DNA of 33,827 nucleotides from CAZOWW01 sp964583765. GTDB lineage: Bacteria > Actinomycetota > Actinomycetes > Actinomycetales > Kineosporiaceae. The notes beneath the pieces are model-generated. The model was not told where the DNA came from. It did no database searches and saw only the letters and a program-made list of their open reading frames with translations. The translations under genes were made by a program, and so were the position numbers. Where the stretch lies: NCBI GenBank assembly GCA_964583765.1, contig CAZOWW010000059.1, positions 1 to 33,827 of the forward strand. Reading direction: 5' to 3'. Positions 1 to 7,335 of this stretch are shown piece by piece; positions within the stretch are counted from its first letter, which is position 1; each line of letters starts with the position of its first letter.

Positions 1-335
1 CGCGTCCGCGTGCACTGTTGGGCTCGAACGCCCGTGGGCAGCCAGGCGACGAGTTCCTTCGACCCGATCGAGGGGATCACCTCGTCGGGCTGCACGTCCG
101 GGACGTGCCGCCGCCGCGCGAACCACGCGGCGACGGCCTCCCGGAACTCCGCGCTGCCCACCGTGGCCGGATAGCCCGGCGCATCGGCGGCCTCGGACAG
201 GGCTCGCCTGACCAGCTCCGGGGTCGGATCCACGGGCGTTCCCACGGACAGGTCGACGATCCCCTGCGGGTGTGCCCGCGCCTGCTCGGCGAGCGGGGTC
301 AACCGGTCCCACGGGAAGTCGGGCAGCGCCAGCAC
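1..335 (-). CDS. dapC: Succinyldiaminopimelate aminotransferase, N-terminal part (runs off the window)
   Basis: This is the first ~111 codons of a class I/II PLP-dependent aminotransferase that converts N-succinyl-2-amino-6-ketopimelate to N-succinyl-diaminopimelate in the lysine and peptidoglycan precursor pathway. Family blocks are clear: LPDFPWDRLTPLAEQAR, IVDLSVGTPVDPTPE, DAPGYPATVGSAEFREAV and IPSIGSKELVAWLP. The start is GTG at 335, eight bases after the fdxA stop, so the two genes are co-transcribed as in many actinobacteria. The last ~12 codons before the window edge (positions 1-36, after WLPT) do not look like the LLGLGPGD-type continuation expected of the family. This could be divergence, or a sequence error at a contig end. 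The PLP lysine lies outside the window. The assignment rests on the N-terminal motifs plus the fdxA neighbour. Confidence 0.9.
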   Translation of the reverse strand, partial: MLALPDFPWDRLTPLAEQARAHPQGIVDLSVGTPVDPTPELVRRALSEAADAPGYPATVGSAEFREAVAAWFARRRHVPDVQPDEVIPSIGSKELVAWLPTGVRAQQCTRT

Positions 336-343
336 GGGACTGC

Positions 344-670
344 TCAGGCCCCTTCGCCCTGCGGGGGCAGCGCCGCCACGAACGGGTGGTCCTTGTTGAT
401 GACGCCGAGCTTGGCGGCACCGCCGGGCGAGCCGAGGTCCTCGAAGAACTCGACATTGGCCTTGTAGTAGTCCTTCCACTGCTCCGGCACGTCGTCCTCG
501 TAGAAGATGGCCTCGGTCGGGCAGACCGGCTCGCAGGCGCCGCAGTCGACGCACTCGTCCGGGTGGATGTACAGGGTCCGGATGCCCTCGTAGATGCAGT
601 CGACCGGGCATTCCTCGATACAGGCCTTGTCCTTCACGTCCACGCAAGGCTGGGCGATGATGTAGGTCAC
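344..670 (-). CDS. fdxA: 7Fe ferredoxin (3Fe-4S/4Fe-4S)
   Basis: This 108-residue electron carrier is of the FdxA/FdxC type found across actinobacteria. The cysteine pattern is complete. C9, C17 and C50 are placed to bind the 3Fe-4S cluster; C21, C40, C43 and C46 are placed to bind the 4Fe-4S cluster; C25 corresponds to the free cysteine of the Azotobacter FdI type. The C-terminal half (DYYKANVEFFEDLGSPGGA) is the usual extension of this subfamily. The start is GTG at 670, with a strong AGGAGG six bases upstream. It is the first gene of a unit continuing into dapC. The 95-base gap to the divergent gene at 766 must carry both promoters, but I see no convincing -35/-10 pair there. Confidence 0.96.
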   Translation of the reverse strand: MTYIIAQPCVDVKDKACIEECPVDCIYEGIRTLYIHPDECVDCGACEPVCPTEAIFYEDDVPEQWKDYYKANVEFFEDLGSPGGAAKLGVINKDHPFVAALPPQGEGA

Positions 671-765
671 GACGGTCCTCCTGTGCGGATCCCTGAGCGC
701 TCGGCCCGCGTTGGGCTCGTTGCCTAGTATTCCGAGTCTGGACAGCCGATTCGCAGGGGGGTGTC

Positions 766-1878
766 GTGACCGAGAGCAATCCCGATCACGCCTGGCGACG
801 CCGAATCGGGTCGCGGGTGGCCCTGCGTCGGCGGACGCCCGACGGCGCGGCGACCGATCTGGTCGGCCTGCTGGTCCACTGCGCCCCGGAGGCCCCCGAG
901 GGCGTCGCTCACCTGGTCGTTCGCCCCCGCAGCGGCCCCGACCTCGTGGTGCCGCTGGGCGAGGTGGTCGCGGTGCGGGTGGTCCCGCCCCGCCCCGTTC
1001 GCGCCGCCCCCGCCCACCGCGCCCTGGCCGTCACCGACCTCGAGCGGATCCTGGCCCGTGCCCGGACGAACGGCCCGCGGGCATGGGCCGTCCCCTTGAC
1101 GCCCCCGGGACCCGGCGGACCGGAGACCTCCGGGCCCGATGCGTCTCGCGGATCCCACGAGCCGGACGGCCCGGACCCGGTGCGCGTGCCGGCGGAGCAC
1201 CCGGACGGGGTGCCGCTGGACGACGGTGCGCGGGCGCTGCGGGCACGGCTGGCGGACCGAGGCGGGGCGCCGATCCCGCAGACGGGTCTGCTCGTGTTCA
1301 CCGCCGCCGTCCGCGCCCTGCGCGGCTCCGCGGCCGGCCGGGCACTCCCCCTCCCCGAGGTGATCGCGGACCCCCAGGACCCGGAGCGGGCGCACCTGCG
1401 CACCTCCCGGGACGCCGATGCCCGGTCGGAGGCCGCGGTGGTGCTCGTGGACGGCTGGGTGGTCGTGACCCCGCTCGTGCTCCCGCCGGAGCACCTCCCC
1501 CGGCCCGTCCGGCGGGAACTGCTCGGTGCGCTGCTCGCGACCGCGGCGGACTGGGGTGGGGACCGACGTTCCCTCTCCCTCGCGTTGACCCTGCCCGAGA
1601 CAGCAGGCGACCTGCTCGCGGCCCCGCCCCCACCGGCAGGCGCAACCCCACCGGCAGGCCCACCCCGGGCCGCGACGCTGGTGACGCCCGCGACGCTGGT
1701 GACGCCCGTGACGCCCGTGACGCCCGTGACGCCCGTGACGCCCGTGACGCAGAGTGACGACTCCTCGGGTGCCCCGTCGCCAGGAGCGAGTACCGACCGT
1801 GGCCGCCGGGCAGGCGATCTGCCCCGGATCCATCACCGCGTCGAGTTCTGGGCGCCCGGGTCCACGCGCTCCTACTAG
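766..1878 (+). CDS. Rv0428c-type SH3 domain protein with a degenerate GNAT-like domain
   Basis: The 370-residue product starts at GTG 766 behind an AGGGGGG ribosome-binding site. Residues ~12-78 (RRRIGSRVALRRR, TDLVGLLV, DLVVPLGEVVAVRVVPPRP) resemble the SH3-like N-terminal domain of Rv0428c-type GNAT acetyltransferases, and HRALAVTDLERILARA continues that family's next helix. The rest follows a GNAT order only faintly: DDGARALRARLADRG, a core strand VVLVDGWVVVTPLVLPPEH at ~222-242, a helix, LSLALTLPETAGDLL, and a terminal IHHRVEFWAP at ~355 like the HHRYxYW end of the family. The acetyl-CoA loop (R/Q-x-x-G-x-G/A) reads LPRPVRRELLGA and lacks the glycines. A Pro/Thr/Val linker made by a 9-bp repeat sits before the last strand. 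Activity is therefore doubtful. SH3 homology is fairly sure; the GNAT reading is inference. Confidence 0.7.
   Translation: MTESNPDHAWRRRIGSRVALRRRTPDGAATDLVGLLVHCAPEAPEGVAHLVVRPRSGPDLVVPLGEVVAVRVVPPRPVRAAPAHRALAVTDLERILARARTNGPRAWAVPLTPPGPGGPETSGPDASRGSHEPDGPDPVRVPAEHPDGVPLDDGARALRARLADRGGAPIPQTGLLVFTAAVRALRGSAAGRALPLPEVIADPQDPERAHLRTSRDADARSEAAVVLVDGWVVVTPLVLPPEHLPRPVRRELLGALLATAADWGGDRRSLSLALTLPETAGDLLAAPPPPAGATPPAGPPRAATLVTPATLVTPVTPVTPVTPVTPVTQSDDSSGAPSPGASTDRGRRAGDLPRIHHRVEFWAPGSTRSY
1672..1752 (+). repeat. 9-bp tandem repeat in coding sequence
   Basis: Nine 9-bp units of gtgacgccc or its variant gcgacgctg/gtgacgcag lie in phase with the reading frame and encode TLVTPATLVTPVTPVTP and so on. 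Five consecutive units at 1699-1743 are identical, which suggests recent slippage or expansion. The array lies in the linker before the C-terminal strand of the SH3/GNAT-like protein, so changes in copy number keep the frame. Confidence 0.95.
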
Positions 1879-2022
1879 GCCTTTCGACCCCTTCCTCGCG
1901 CCCGCGGCAGGCGTTACTCTCCGCGGGCAGTCCACGGCGCGGGCGCACAGTGACAGATCGGGCGATGCCAACACGGTGAGTAGCCGAGTGACGTCGGACC
2001 CCAGATCGAAAGGAGCACCCCA

Positions 2023-4765
2023 GTGGTGCGCACCCACCCTCCACGTTGGCGCCAGGGCCTGGCCCTGACCGCCTGCGGCGCACTGACGGCCGGCCTCCTC
2101 TCGGCCGTCGGCGCCCCGGCCGCCCACGCAGCCGCGCCCACGCTCACCTCGACGCCGTACGGAAACCTCGCCGAGGCCCTCCAGAAGTCCCTCTACTTCT
2201 ACGACGCCGAGAAGTCCGGCCCGGCCCGGTCCATGAACGATCAGCCGCTGGAGTGGCGGGGAGACTCGGAGCCCACCGACTCCAAGGTCCCCCTCACCTC
2301 GAACGTCAGCACGGACGGCCTGGCCAGCACCGGCACCAACCTCCCCGCCGGGCTGATCACCCAGTACAAGTCGATCCTCGACCCCGACGGTGACGGCACG
2401 GTCGACCTGTCCCAGGGCTTCCACGACGCCGGTGACCACGTCAAGTTCGGCCTGCCGCAGGCCTACGCCGCCGCCACCCTCGGCTGGGGCCTTTACGAGT
2501 TCAAGGACGCCTACGTCAAGACCGGCACCTACAACCACCTCCTCGACGAGCTGAAGTGGTTCAGCGACTACTTCCTCAAGTCCACCTTCCGTGACGCCTC
2601 CGGCAACGTCATCGCCTTCAACTACATGGTGGGACGCGGCGGCGTCGACCACACCTACTGGGGCGCCCCCGAGCTCCAGGACGGCACCAAGTACCCCCGC
2701 CCGGCGACGTTCGCCTACCCCGCCGGTGCGTCCTGGAAGGCGGCACCGGCCAGTGACATCGCTGCCGAGACCGCGGCCGCGCTGACCATCGAGTACCTGA
2801 ACGTCAAGGACAGCGACCCCACCTACGCCGCCAAGGCCCTCTCCACGGCGCAGTCGCTGTACACCTTCGCCGTGAACAACCGGGGCTTCGGCAACGGCGA
2901 CGGCTTCTACCCGTCGGCGTCCGACGCGGACGACCTGTCCTGGGCCGCCGTCTGGCTGTACATGGCGACCGGGACCTCCGGCTACATCAACGACATCATC
3001 GCCAAGGACTCGACCGGCAACTACACCGGATATCTCAAGGCGATCGTCACCAGCCCCGGCAGCACCTGGCAGAACATCTGGGTGCACTCCTGGGACGCCG
3101 TGTGGGGCGGGGTCTTCGCCAAGCTCGCCGAGGTCGCCAAGCCGCTGATCCCGGCCGCCGACTACGCCGAGTACTGGTACTACTTCCGCTGGAACGCCGA
3201 GTACTGGAGCGGCGGCTCCGTGAAGCACCAGGACGCCAAGGACACGAACTTCCTCACGCCCTCACCCGCCGGCTACGGGGTCGTGAGCACCTGGGGTTCG
3301 GCCCGGTACAACACCGCCGCGCAGTTGGAGGCCCTTGTCTACCGCAAGTACTACGCGGACGACCCGAACGGCAGCGAGAGCGAGGCCGTGGCCCTGTCCC
3401 AGTGGGCGCTCTCGCAGATGAACTACACCCTTGGTGACAACCCCCTGAACCGCTCCTACGAGGTCGGCTACACCGCCAAGTCGAGCGACACCTACGCCCA
3501 GCACCCGCACCACCGGGCGTCCCACGGCTCCACGACGAACAACATGAACGTCCCCGCGACCCACAAGCACGTGCTGTGGGGCGGCCTGGTCGGTGGACCC
3601 GACGCAACTGACGCGCACGAGGACGTGACCACGAACTTCGTGGACAACGAGGTCGCCGTGGACTACAGCGCCGGGTTCGTCGGCGCGCTCGCCGCCGAGT
3701 GGCAGTACTTCGGCCAGAGCCAGACGGTCACCGCCTGGACGCCGCCGGCTGAGGCCCCGGAGACGCCGCGGTTCGCCACCGCGAAGATCGAGCAGGAGAA
3801 CAACCAGCGCTCGCAGATCACCATCGAGATCAACGAGGTGGGCACCCACCCGCCGGCGTTCAACACGGGCCTCTCCGTGCGCTACTACTTCGACATCAGC
3901 GAACTGCAGGCCAAGGGCCAGGACATCAGTGCGGTCAGCGTGGCCACGTACTACGACCAGTCCTCCGTCCAGGGCGTGGCCTCGAAGATCACCGGCCCCA
4001 CCGCCTACGACGCGGCCAAGGGGATCTACTACATCACCATCTCCTGGGAGGGCATCCCGCTCTACGGGACGATGGACTACCAGTTCGGGCTCATCGCCGC
4101 GCAGGACAGCAACTGGCAGTCGAACTGGGATCCGAGCAACGACTTCAGCCACCAGGGCCTGACCTCGACCGGTTTCTCGCAGACGGCGGACATCCCCGTC
4201 TACCAGAACGGCGTGCTCGCCTACGGCTCCGAGCCCGACGGATCGGTCCCGGTCACCACCACGACCACCNNNNNNNNNNNNNNNNNNNNNNNNNNNNNNN
4301 NNNNNNNNNNNNNNNNNNNNNNNNNNNNNNNNNNNNNNNNNNNNNNNNNNNNNNNNNNNNNNNNNNNNNACGCGCCCGGTCACCACCACGACCACCACGC
4401 GCCCGGTCACCACCACGACCACCACGCGCCCGGTCACCACCACGACCACCAGCGGCGGGAAGGCGTGCACGGCCTCGCTGGCGGTCGCGAGCTCCTGGAC
4501 CGGTGGACTCCAGGCGACCCTCACCGTGAAGAACTCCGGCACGGTGCCGATCAACGGCTGGAGCGCCCAGTGGACCCTGGCCTCCGGTCAGGCCATCAGC
4601 CAGGCCTGGGGAGGCACGTTGACCTCCACCGGGAGCAACGTGACGATCAGCAACCTCAGCTACAACGGAGCTCTCGCCACGGGCACCAGCACGACCGCCG
4701 GATTCCTGGCCTCCTGGACGTCGACCAACACGCTCCCGGCGAGCGTGACCTGCGTCGCCTCGTGA
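2023..4765 (+). CDS. Secreted GH9 endoglucanase with CBM3c and CBM2 (contains assembly gap)
   Basis: This is a modular secreted cellulase that hydrolyses beta-1,4-glucan with inversion. The start is GTG 2023 (a second GTG follows) with AAAGGAG seven bases upstream. The Sec signal peptide is ~1-37, ending AHA-AA. The GH9 domain (~45-560) is of the subgroup with WRGD, GTNLP and DPDGDGTVD before GFHDAGDHVKFGLP; D135 and D138 match the catalytic-base aspartates, HPHHRASHGS (~495) is the family histidine signature, and E543 in DNEVAVDYSAGF is the proton donor. CBM3c follows at ~580-715, giving the processive theme-B architecture, then a Thr/Pro linker and a C-terminal CBM2 (ACTASLAV...CVAS). The linker holds 100 N. 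Position 4270 is a codon start and the correct frame resumes at 4370, so the real gap is a multiple of three, not 100. No CebR-like operator was seen upstream. Confidence 0.95.
4270..4369. other. Assembly gap of exactly 100 N
   Basis: The run of N falls inside the Thr-rich linker of the GH9 enzyme. SVPVTTTTT precedes it and TRPVTTTTT repeats follow, so a tandem repeat probably defeated the assembler. The size is a placeholder, because 100 is not a multiple of three and the frame is intact on both sides. Confidence 0.98.
4370..4450 (+). repeat. 27-bp tandem repeat encoding TRPVTTTTT
   Basis: Three identical 27-bp units encode TRPVTTTTT, the flexible and probably O-glycosylated linker between CBM3c and CBM2. 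The left side of the gap ends in a related PVTTTTT unit, so more copies probably lie within the gap. Confidence 0.97.
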
Positions 4766-4813
4766 TCGGCTGACTCTCCGCATCGGCTGATTCCAGGAAC
4801 ACCTCGCACGACC

Positions 4814-4847
4814 CGGTGGGCCCGGCGCCTCGGCGCCGGGCCCACCG
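4814..4847 (+). terminator. Hairpin terminator after the GH9 gene
   Basis: A perfect 16-bp inverted repeat (arms 4814-4829 and 4832-4847, spacer tc) lies 49 bases after the cellulase stop. There is no T-tract, as is common for actinobacterial terminators. GC-rich direct repeats (ccaccgccgttccggtg) follow at ~4859-4900. Confidence 0.75.
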
Positions 4848-5013
4848 CGGTTCCTGGACCCACCGCCGTTCCGGTGCCACCGCCGTTCCGGTGCCCACCG
4901 GCGTACCCCGACGGCGGTTCCGGTCCGTCCCCGGGGCCAGGCGTGCACCGCCGGGAGCGCATACCTCGGAGCGGGCACGGCGACCTCCGCCGTCGGCACG
5001 AGCCGCACCTGCG

Positions 5014-5052
5014 CGAGGGCCCCCGACCTGCCTGGCAGGTCGGGGGCCCTCG
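5014..5052 (-). terminator. Hairpin terminator after the TIM44-like gene
   Basis: A perfect 19-bp inverted repeat (arms 5014-5032 and 5034-5052) lies 10 bases past the stop of the minus-strand TIM44-like gene. With the hairpin at 4814 it separates two convergent units. It has no T-run. Confidence 0.8.
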
Positions 5053-5061
5053 AGCGAGCTG

Positions 5062-6027
5062 TCAGCGGGGCAGGTTCGTGTTCGCCCACTCCCACGACGG
5101 CAGCTGGTCGATCCGGGTCAGCACCCAGTCAGCCGCTCCCGAGGAGACAGGCGACCGGCAGAAGGCGCAGGAACCGTTCAGGTCCAGTTCCAGCGGGGCG
5201 CTGCAGATGGGACAGCGCGCAGCGAGTGTGCCCCCGCTGGCCTTGGTCGAGGCACTCGACGAGCGCTCGAAGACCCAGTCCTCGACCCAGTCCTCCACGG
5301 AACGGTGGCCGCGGACGACCTTGCCGTTGCTGTCGTTGACCACGTAGTCGGCCGAGGAGGCGAAGAACCGGACGATCACGAAGTCGTGGTTGCCGCCGAT
5401 CCCTGCCCCCACGAACTGCTGGGACTGCACCGCGAGGCCGTCCAGGCGGTTCGTCTGCTCGGCGGTGACGTACCCCTCGATCTGGGCCTTGTGCGCCTGC
5501 CACAACGCGTCCGCCATCACCTGACGGGTCTGCGCGGGCTTCTTCTCGGACCAGGCCTGCTGGACCGAGAAGAAGATCCGGTTGGTCCCTGCGGTCAGCG
5601 CCTCCAGGTCGAAGGCCGGGTCGTGCGCCGTGATCTGGGCGATGCCCTCGGCGAGCTCGGCCGCGGTCGCGCTGCGGTGCGCCTGCCCGAGTGCCCGGCC
5701 CAGGGAGTCCGGCGGGGCCGCGACGTCCGAGGCCGAGGCATCGGGTTGCGAGAACCCGTCCGTCCCGGATCCCATGCTGTCGCCGCCACCGCCCTTCCTG
5801 ACCTTGCGGACCACCACGAGGATCACGATGATGACGATGATCGCGAAGATCACGCCGCCGATGCCCATGCCGCCGCCACCGCCGTGGCTGACGTAGCCGG
5901 AGCTGTGGGAGATGCCGCTGGAGTGGCTGCTCCCACCACCGCTGCTGGAGTGGCCGCCACCGTGGCCACCGCCGGCCCGGCCCGGCAGGTTCGCCAGCAC
6001 CGGCACGACTGCCTCGTTCAGGTTCAC
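5062..6027 (-). CDS. TIM44-like domain membrane protein with C-terminal zinc ribbon
   Basis: The 321-residue product starts at GTG 6027, which overlaps the TGA of the upstream SPFH gene as GTGA, so translation is likely coupled. Residues 18-55 are Gly/Ser/His-rich and end at one hydrophobic span (57-74, GGVIFAIIVIIVILVVV) followed by basic residues. Residues ~130-257 match the TIM44-like fold seen in actinobacterial membrane proteins (DPAFDLEALTAGTNRIFFSV, FASSADYVV, VEDWVEDWVFERS). A zinc ribbon follows, C272-x2-C275...C287-x2-C290. It probably sits in the membrane with the TIM44-like domain in the cytoplasm. The role is unknown; context makes it a partner of the SPFH protein. An in-frame opening extends upstream of 6027 but lies inside the SPFH gene and is not used here. 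Confidence 0.88.
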   Translation of the reverse strand: MNLNEAVVPVLANLPGRAGGGHGGGHSSSGGGSSHSSGISHSSGYVSHGGGGGMGIGGVIFAIIVIIVILVVVRKVRKGGGGDSMGSGTDGFSQPDASASDVAAPPDSLGRALGQAHRSATAAELAEGIAQITAHDPAFDLEALTAGTNRIFFSVQQAWSEKKPAQTRQVMADALWQAHKAQIEGYVTAEQTNRLDGLAVQSQQFVGAGIGGNHDFVIVRFFASSADYVVNDSNGKVVRGHRSVEDWVEDWVFERSSSASTKASGGTLAARCPICSAPLELDLNGSCAFCRSPVSSGAADWVLTRIDQLPSWEWANTNLPR

Positions 6028-7232
6028 GCCGGGGCTCCACCGGCAGGAGGCGGCGTTGCCGCGCCACCCTGCGGCGTGCCGCAGTTCGGGCAGAACCGGG
6101 TACCCGGGGGCAGGCTCGTACCGCACCCGGAACAGAACGACGGCTGCGGAGCGCGCACGGGAGACCCGCAGTGCGGGCAGAACTTGGCCGAGGCCGACAA
6201 CGGGCCGTTGCCGCACTCGGCGCAGTTGGCACCGGCCTCGGGGGTAGCGGAGCCCGACTGCGGCTGCGGTGGTTGGGTCCACGGGGCAGCCGCGGCCGGG
6301 GCGTTCTGCTGGGGCTGCTGCGGCTGCGGGCCAGGGAGCGGCGGCAACTGCGGCGTGCCGGGCGGGGGCGCCTGCTGGAAGGCCCCGGCGCCGAGCCCAC
6401 CCATGCCCAGACCGGTGGCGAACAGGGCGGCGTTCGCCCCGCCACCGCCCTTGGCCATCCCCTCACCTGCGCCGAGCAGGGCCTCACCAGCCGCGTAGGT
6501 GGTGAAACTGCCCGTGAGCCGGGTGTAGGCGACGTCCTTGGACAGGGTCTTGAGTCGCGCCGCGTCCTCGTCGTCGATGTTGAGTTCGAAGTTCCCCATG
6601 CGGGCCACAGCCAGGCCGTAGGGGTCCAGGTTGCCGGCCACGGCGGCCAGCACGGCGGTCTCGATCTCCTCCGTGTACGCGGACAACCCCAGGATCGGCC
6701 ACCCGTTACGGGTGATCTGCCGGGTGACGTCCGCGCGCAGCACCTTGAGCAGCTGCGAGTCCACCCAGTTGCCGATCGCGTTGTTGTCCGTGACGTCGAC
6801 CGTGCCGGTCAGGTTGAGGATCAGCTTGGGTGCGTCGATCACGCGCATCGAGTACTCGCCGAACACCCGCAGGGTGACGACGAGCCCGGTCGCCGGGTCG
6901 GCGACGCTGTCGAGCTGCGCACCGAACCGCTCACCGGCGTACTCGCGGGTGCCCACGAAGTACAGCTCGGAGCGGTACGCCCGGCCGTCGGAGATGTTGT
7001 CGATCACCGCGCCCAGGAACGGCAGTTCCTTGGCGTCCACCGGGTGCCGTCCCGGAGGCAGGACGCCGAGGAGCTCGCCCCGCGAGATGAAGACCGCCAC
7101 CTGGTCGGGCTCGACGATCACGCGCGAGAAGCGGCGGATGTTGATGTCCGGCCACTTGTAGAGAATCTGAGACTTGGCAGCGTCCGGTACCGCGATGAAC
7201 TCCCGCGACACCTCGTGGCCAAGGAACCCCAT
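6024..7232 (-). CDS. SPFH-domain protein with two C-terminal zinc ribbons (YdjI/virion core-like)
   Basis: The 402-residue product starts at ATG 7232 (MGFLGHEVSREFIAVPD). Residues ~10-240 form an SPFH/Band 7 domain of the 'virion core protein-like' type (YKWPDINIRRFSRVIVEPDQ, GVLPPGRHPVDAKELPFLG, YFVGTREYAGERFG). It has no transmembrane segment, unlike flotillins. A Gly/Ala and Pro/Gln-rich linker (~245-333) leads to two zinc ribbons: C337/C340/C352/C355 and C367/C370/C381/C384. SPFH proteins form oligomeric membrane scaffolds. In Bacillus subtilis the relative YdjI is encoded with PspA and zinc-ribbon membrane proteins, so a membrane-stress role is a reasonable inference. The stop overlaps the TIM44-like start. 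Confidence 0.9.
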   Translation of the reverse strand: MGFLGHEVSREFIAVPDAAKSQILYKWPDINIRRFSRVIVEPDQVAVFISRGELLGVLPPGRHPVDAKELPFLGAVIDNISDGRAYRSELYFVGTREYAGERFGAQLDSVADPATGLVVTLRVFGEYSMRVIDAPKLILNLTGTVDVTDNNAIGNWVDSQLLKVLRADVTRQITRNGWPILGLSAYTEEIETAVLAAVAGNLDPYGLAVARMGNFELNIDDEDAARLKTLSKDVAYTRLTGSFTTYAAGEALLGAGEGMAKGGGGANAALFATGLGMGGLGAGAFQQAPPPGTPQLPPLPGPQPQQPQQNAPAAAAPWTQPPQPQSGSATPEAGANCAECGNGPLSASAKFCPHCGSPVRAPQPSFCSGCGTSLPPGTRFCPNCGTPQGGAATPPPAGGAPA

Positions 7233-7284
7233 GCTGACCTGCCCCCTGTCTACCCGACGAGCGCCTGCCGTTCGTCGTGGCCGA

Positions 7285-7290
7285 AGACTA
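7285..7290 (-). promoter_or_regulatory. Possible -10 element (TAGTCT) before the SPFH gene
   Basis: TAGTCT on the minus strand fits TANNNT and lies 52 bases upstream of the SPFH start, in the 103-base gap after the VanW gene. No recognisable -35 box accompanies it. The pair could instead be read through from the VanW gene. Confidence 0.25.
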
Positions 7291-7335
7291 GCCGCCGCGG
7301 AGGTCGAGCCGCTCGAGTATCACAAGGTGGACGAG

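Noticed and set aside
1..40. tRNA-like GTTCGAGCCC on the minus strand at the window edge
   Set aside because: The flanking bases do not pair as a T-arm with a seven-base loop and no acceptor or anticodon arms fit; it lies in the dapC frame.
724..3228. Long minus-strand open frame across the SH3/GNAT-like and GH9 genes
   Set aside because: High-GC codon bias opens long antisense frames. This one has no domains, while the plus-strand genes show clear families.
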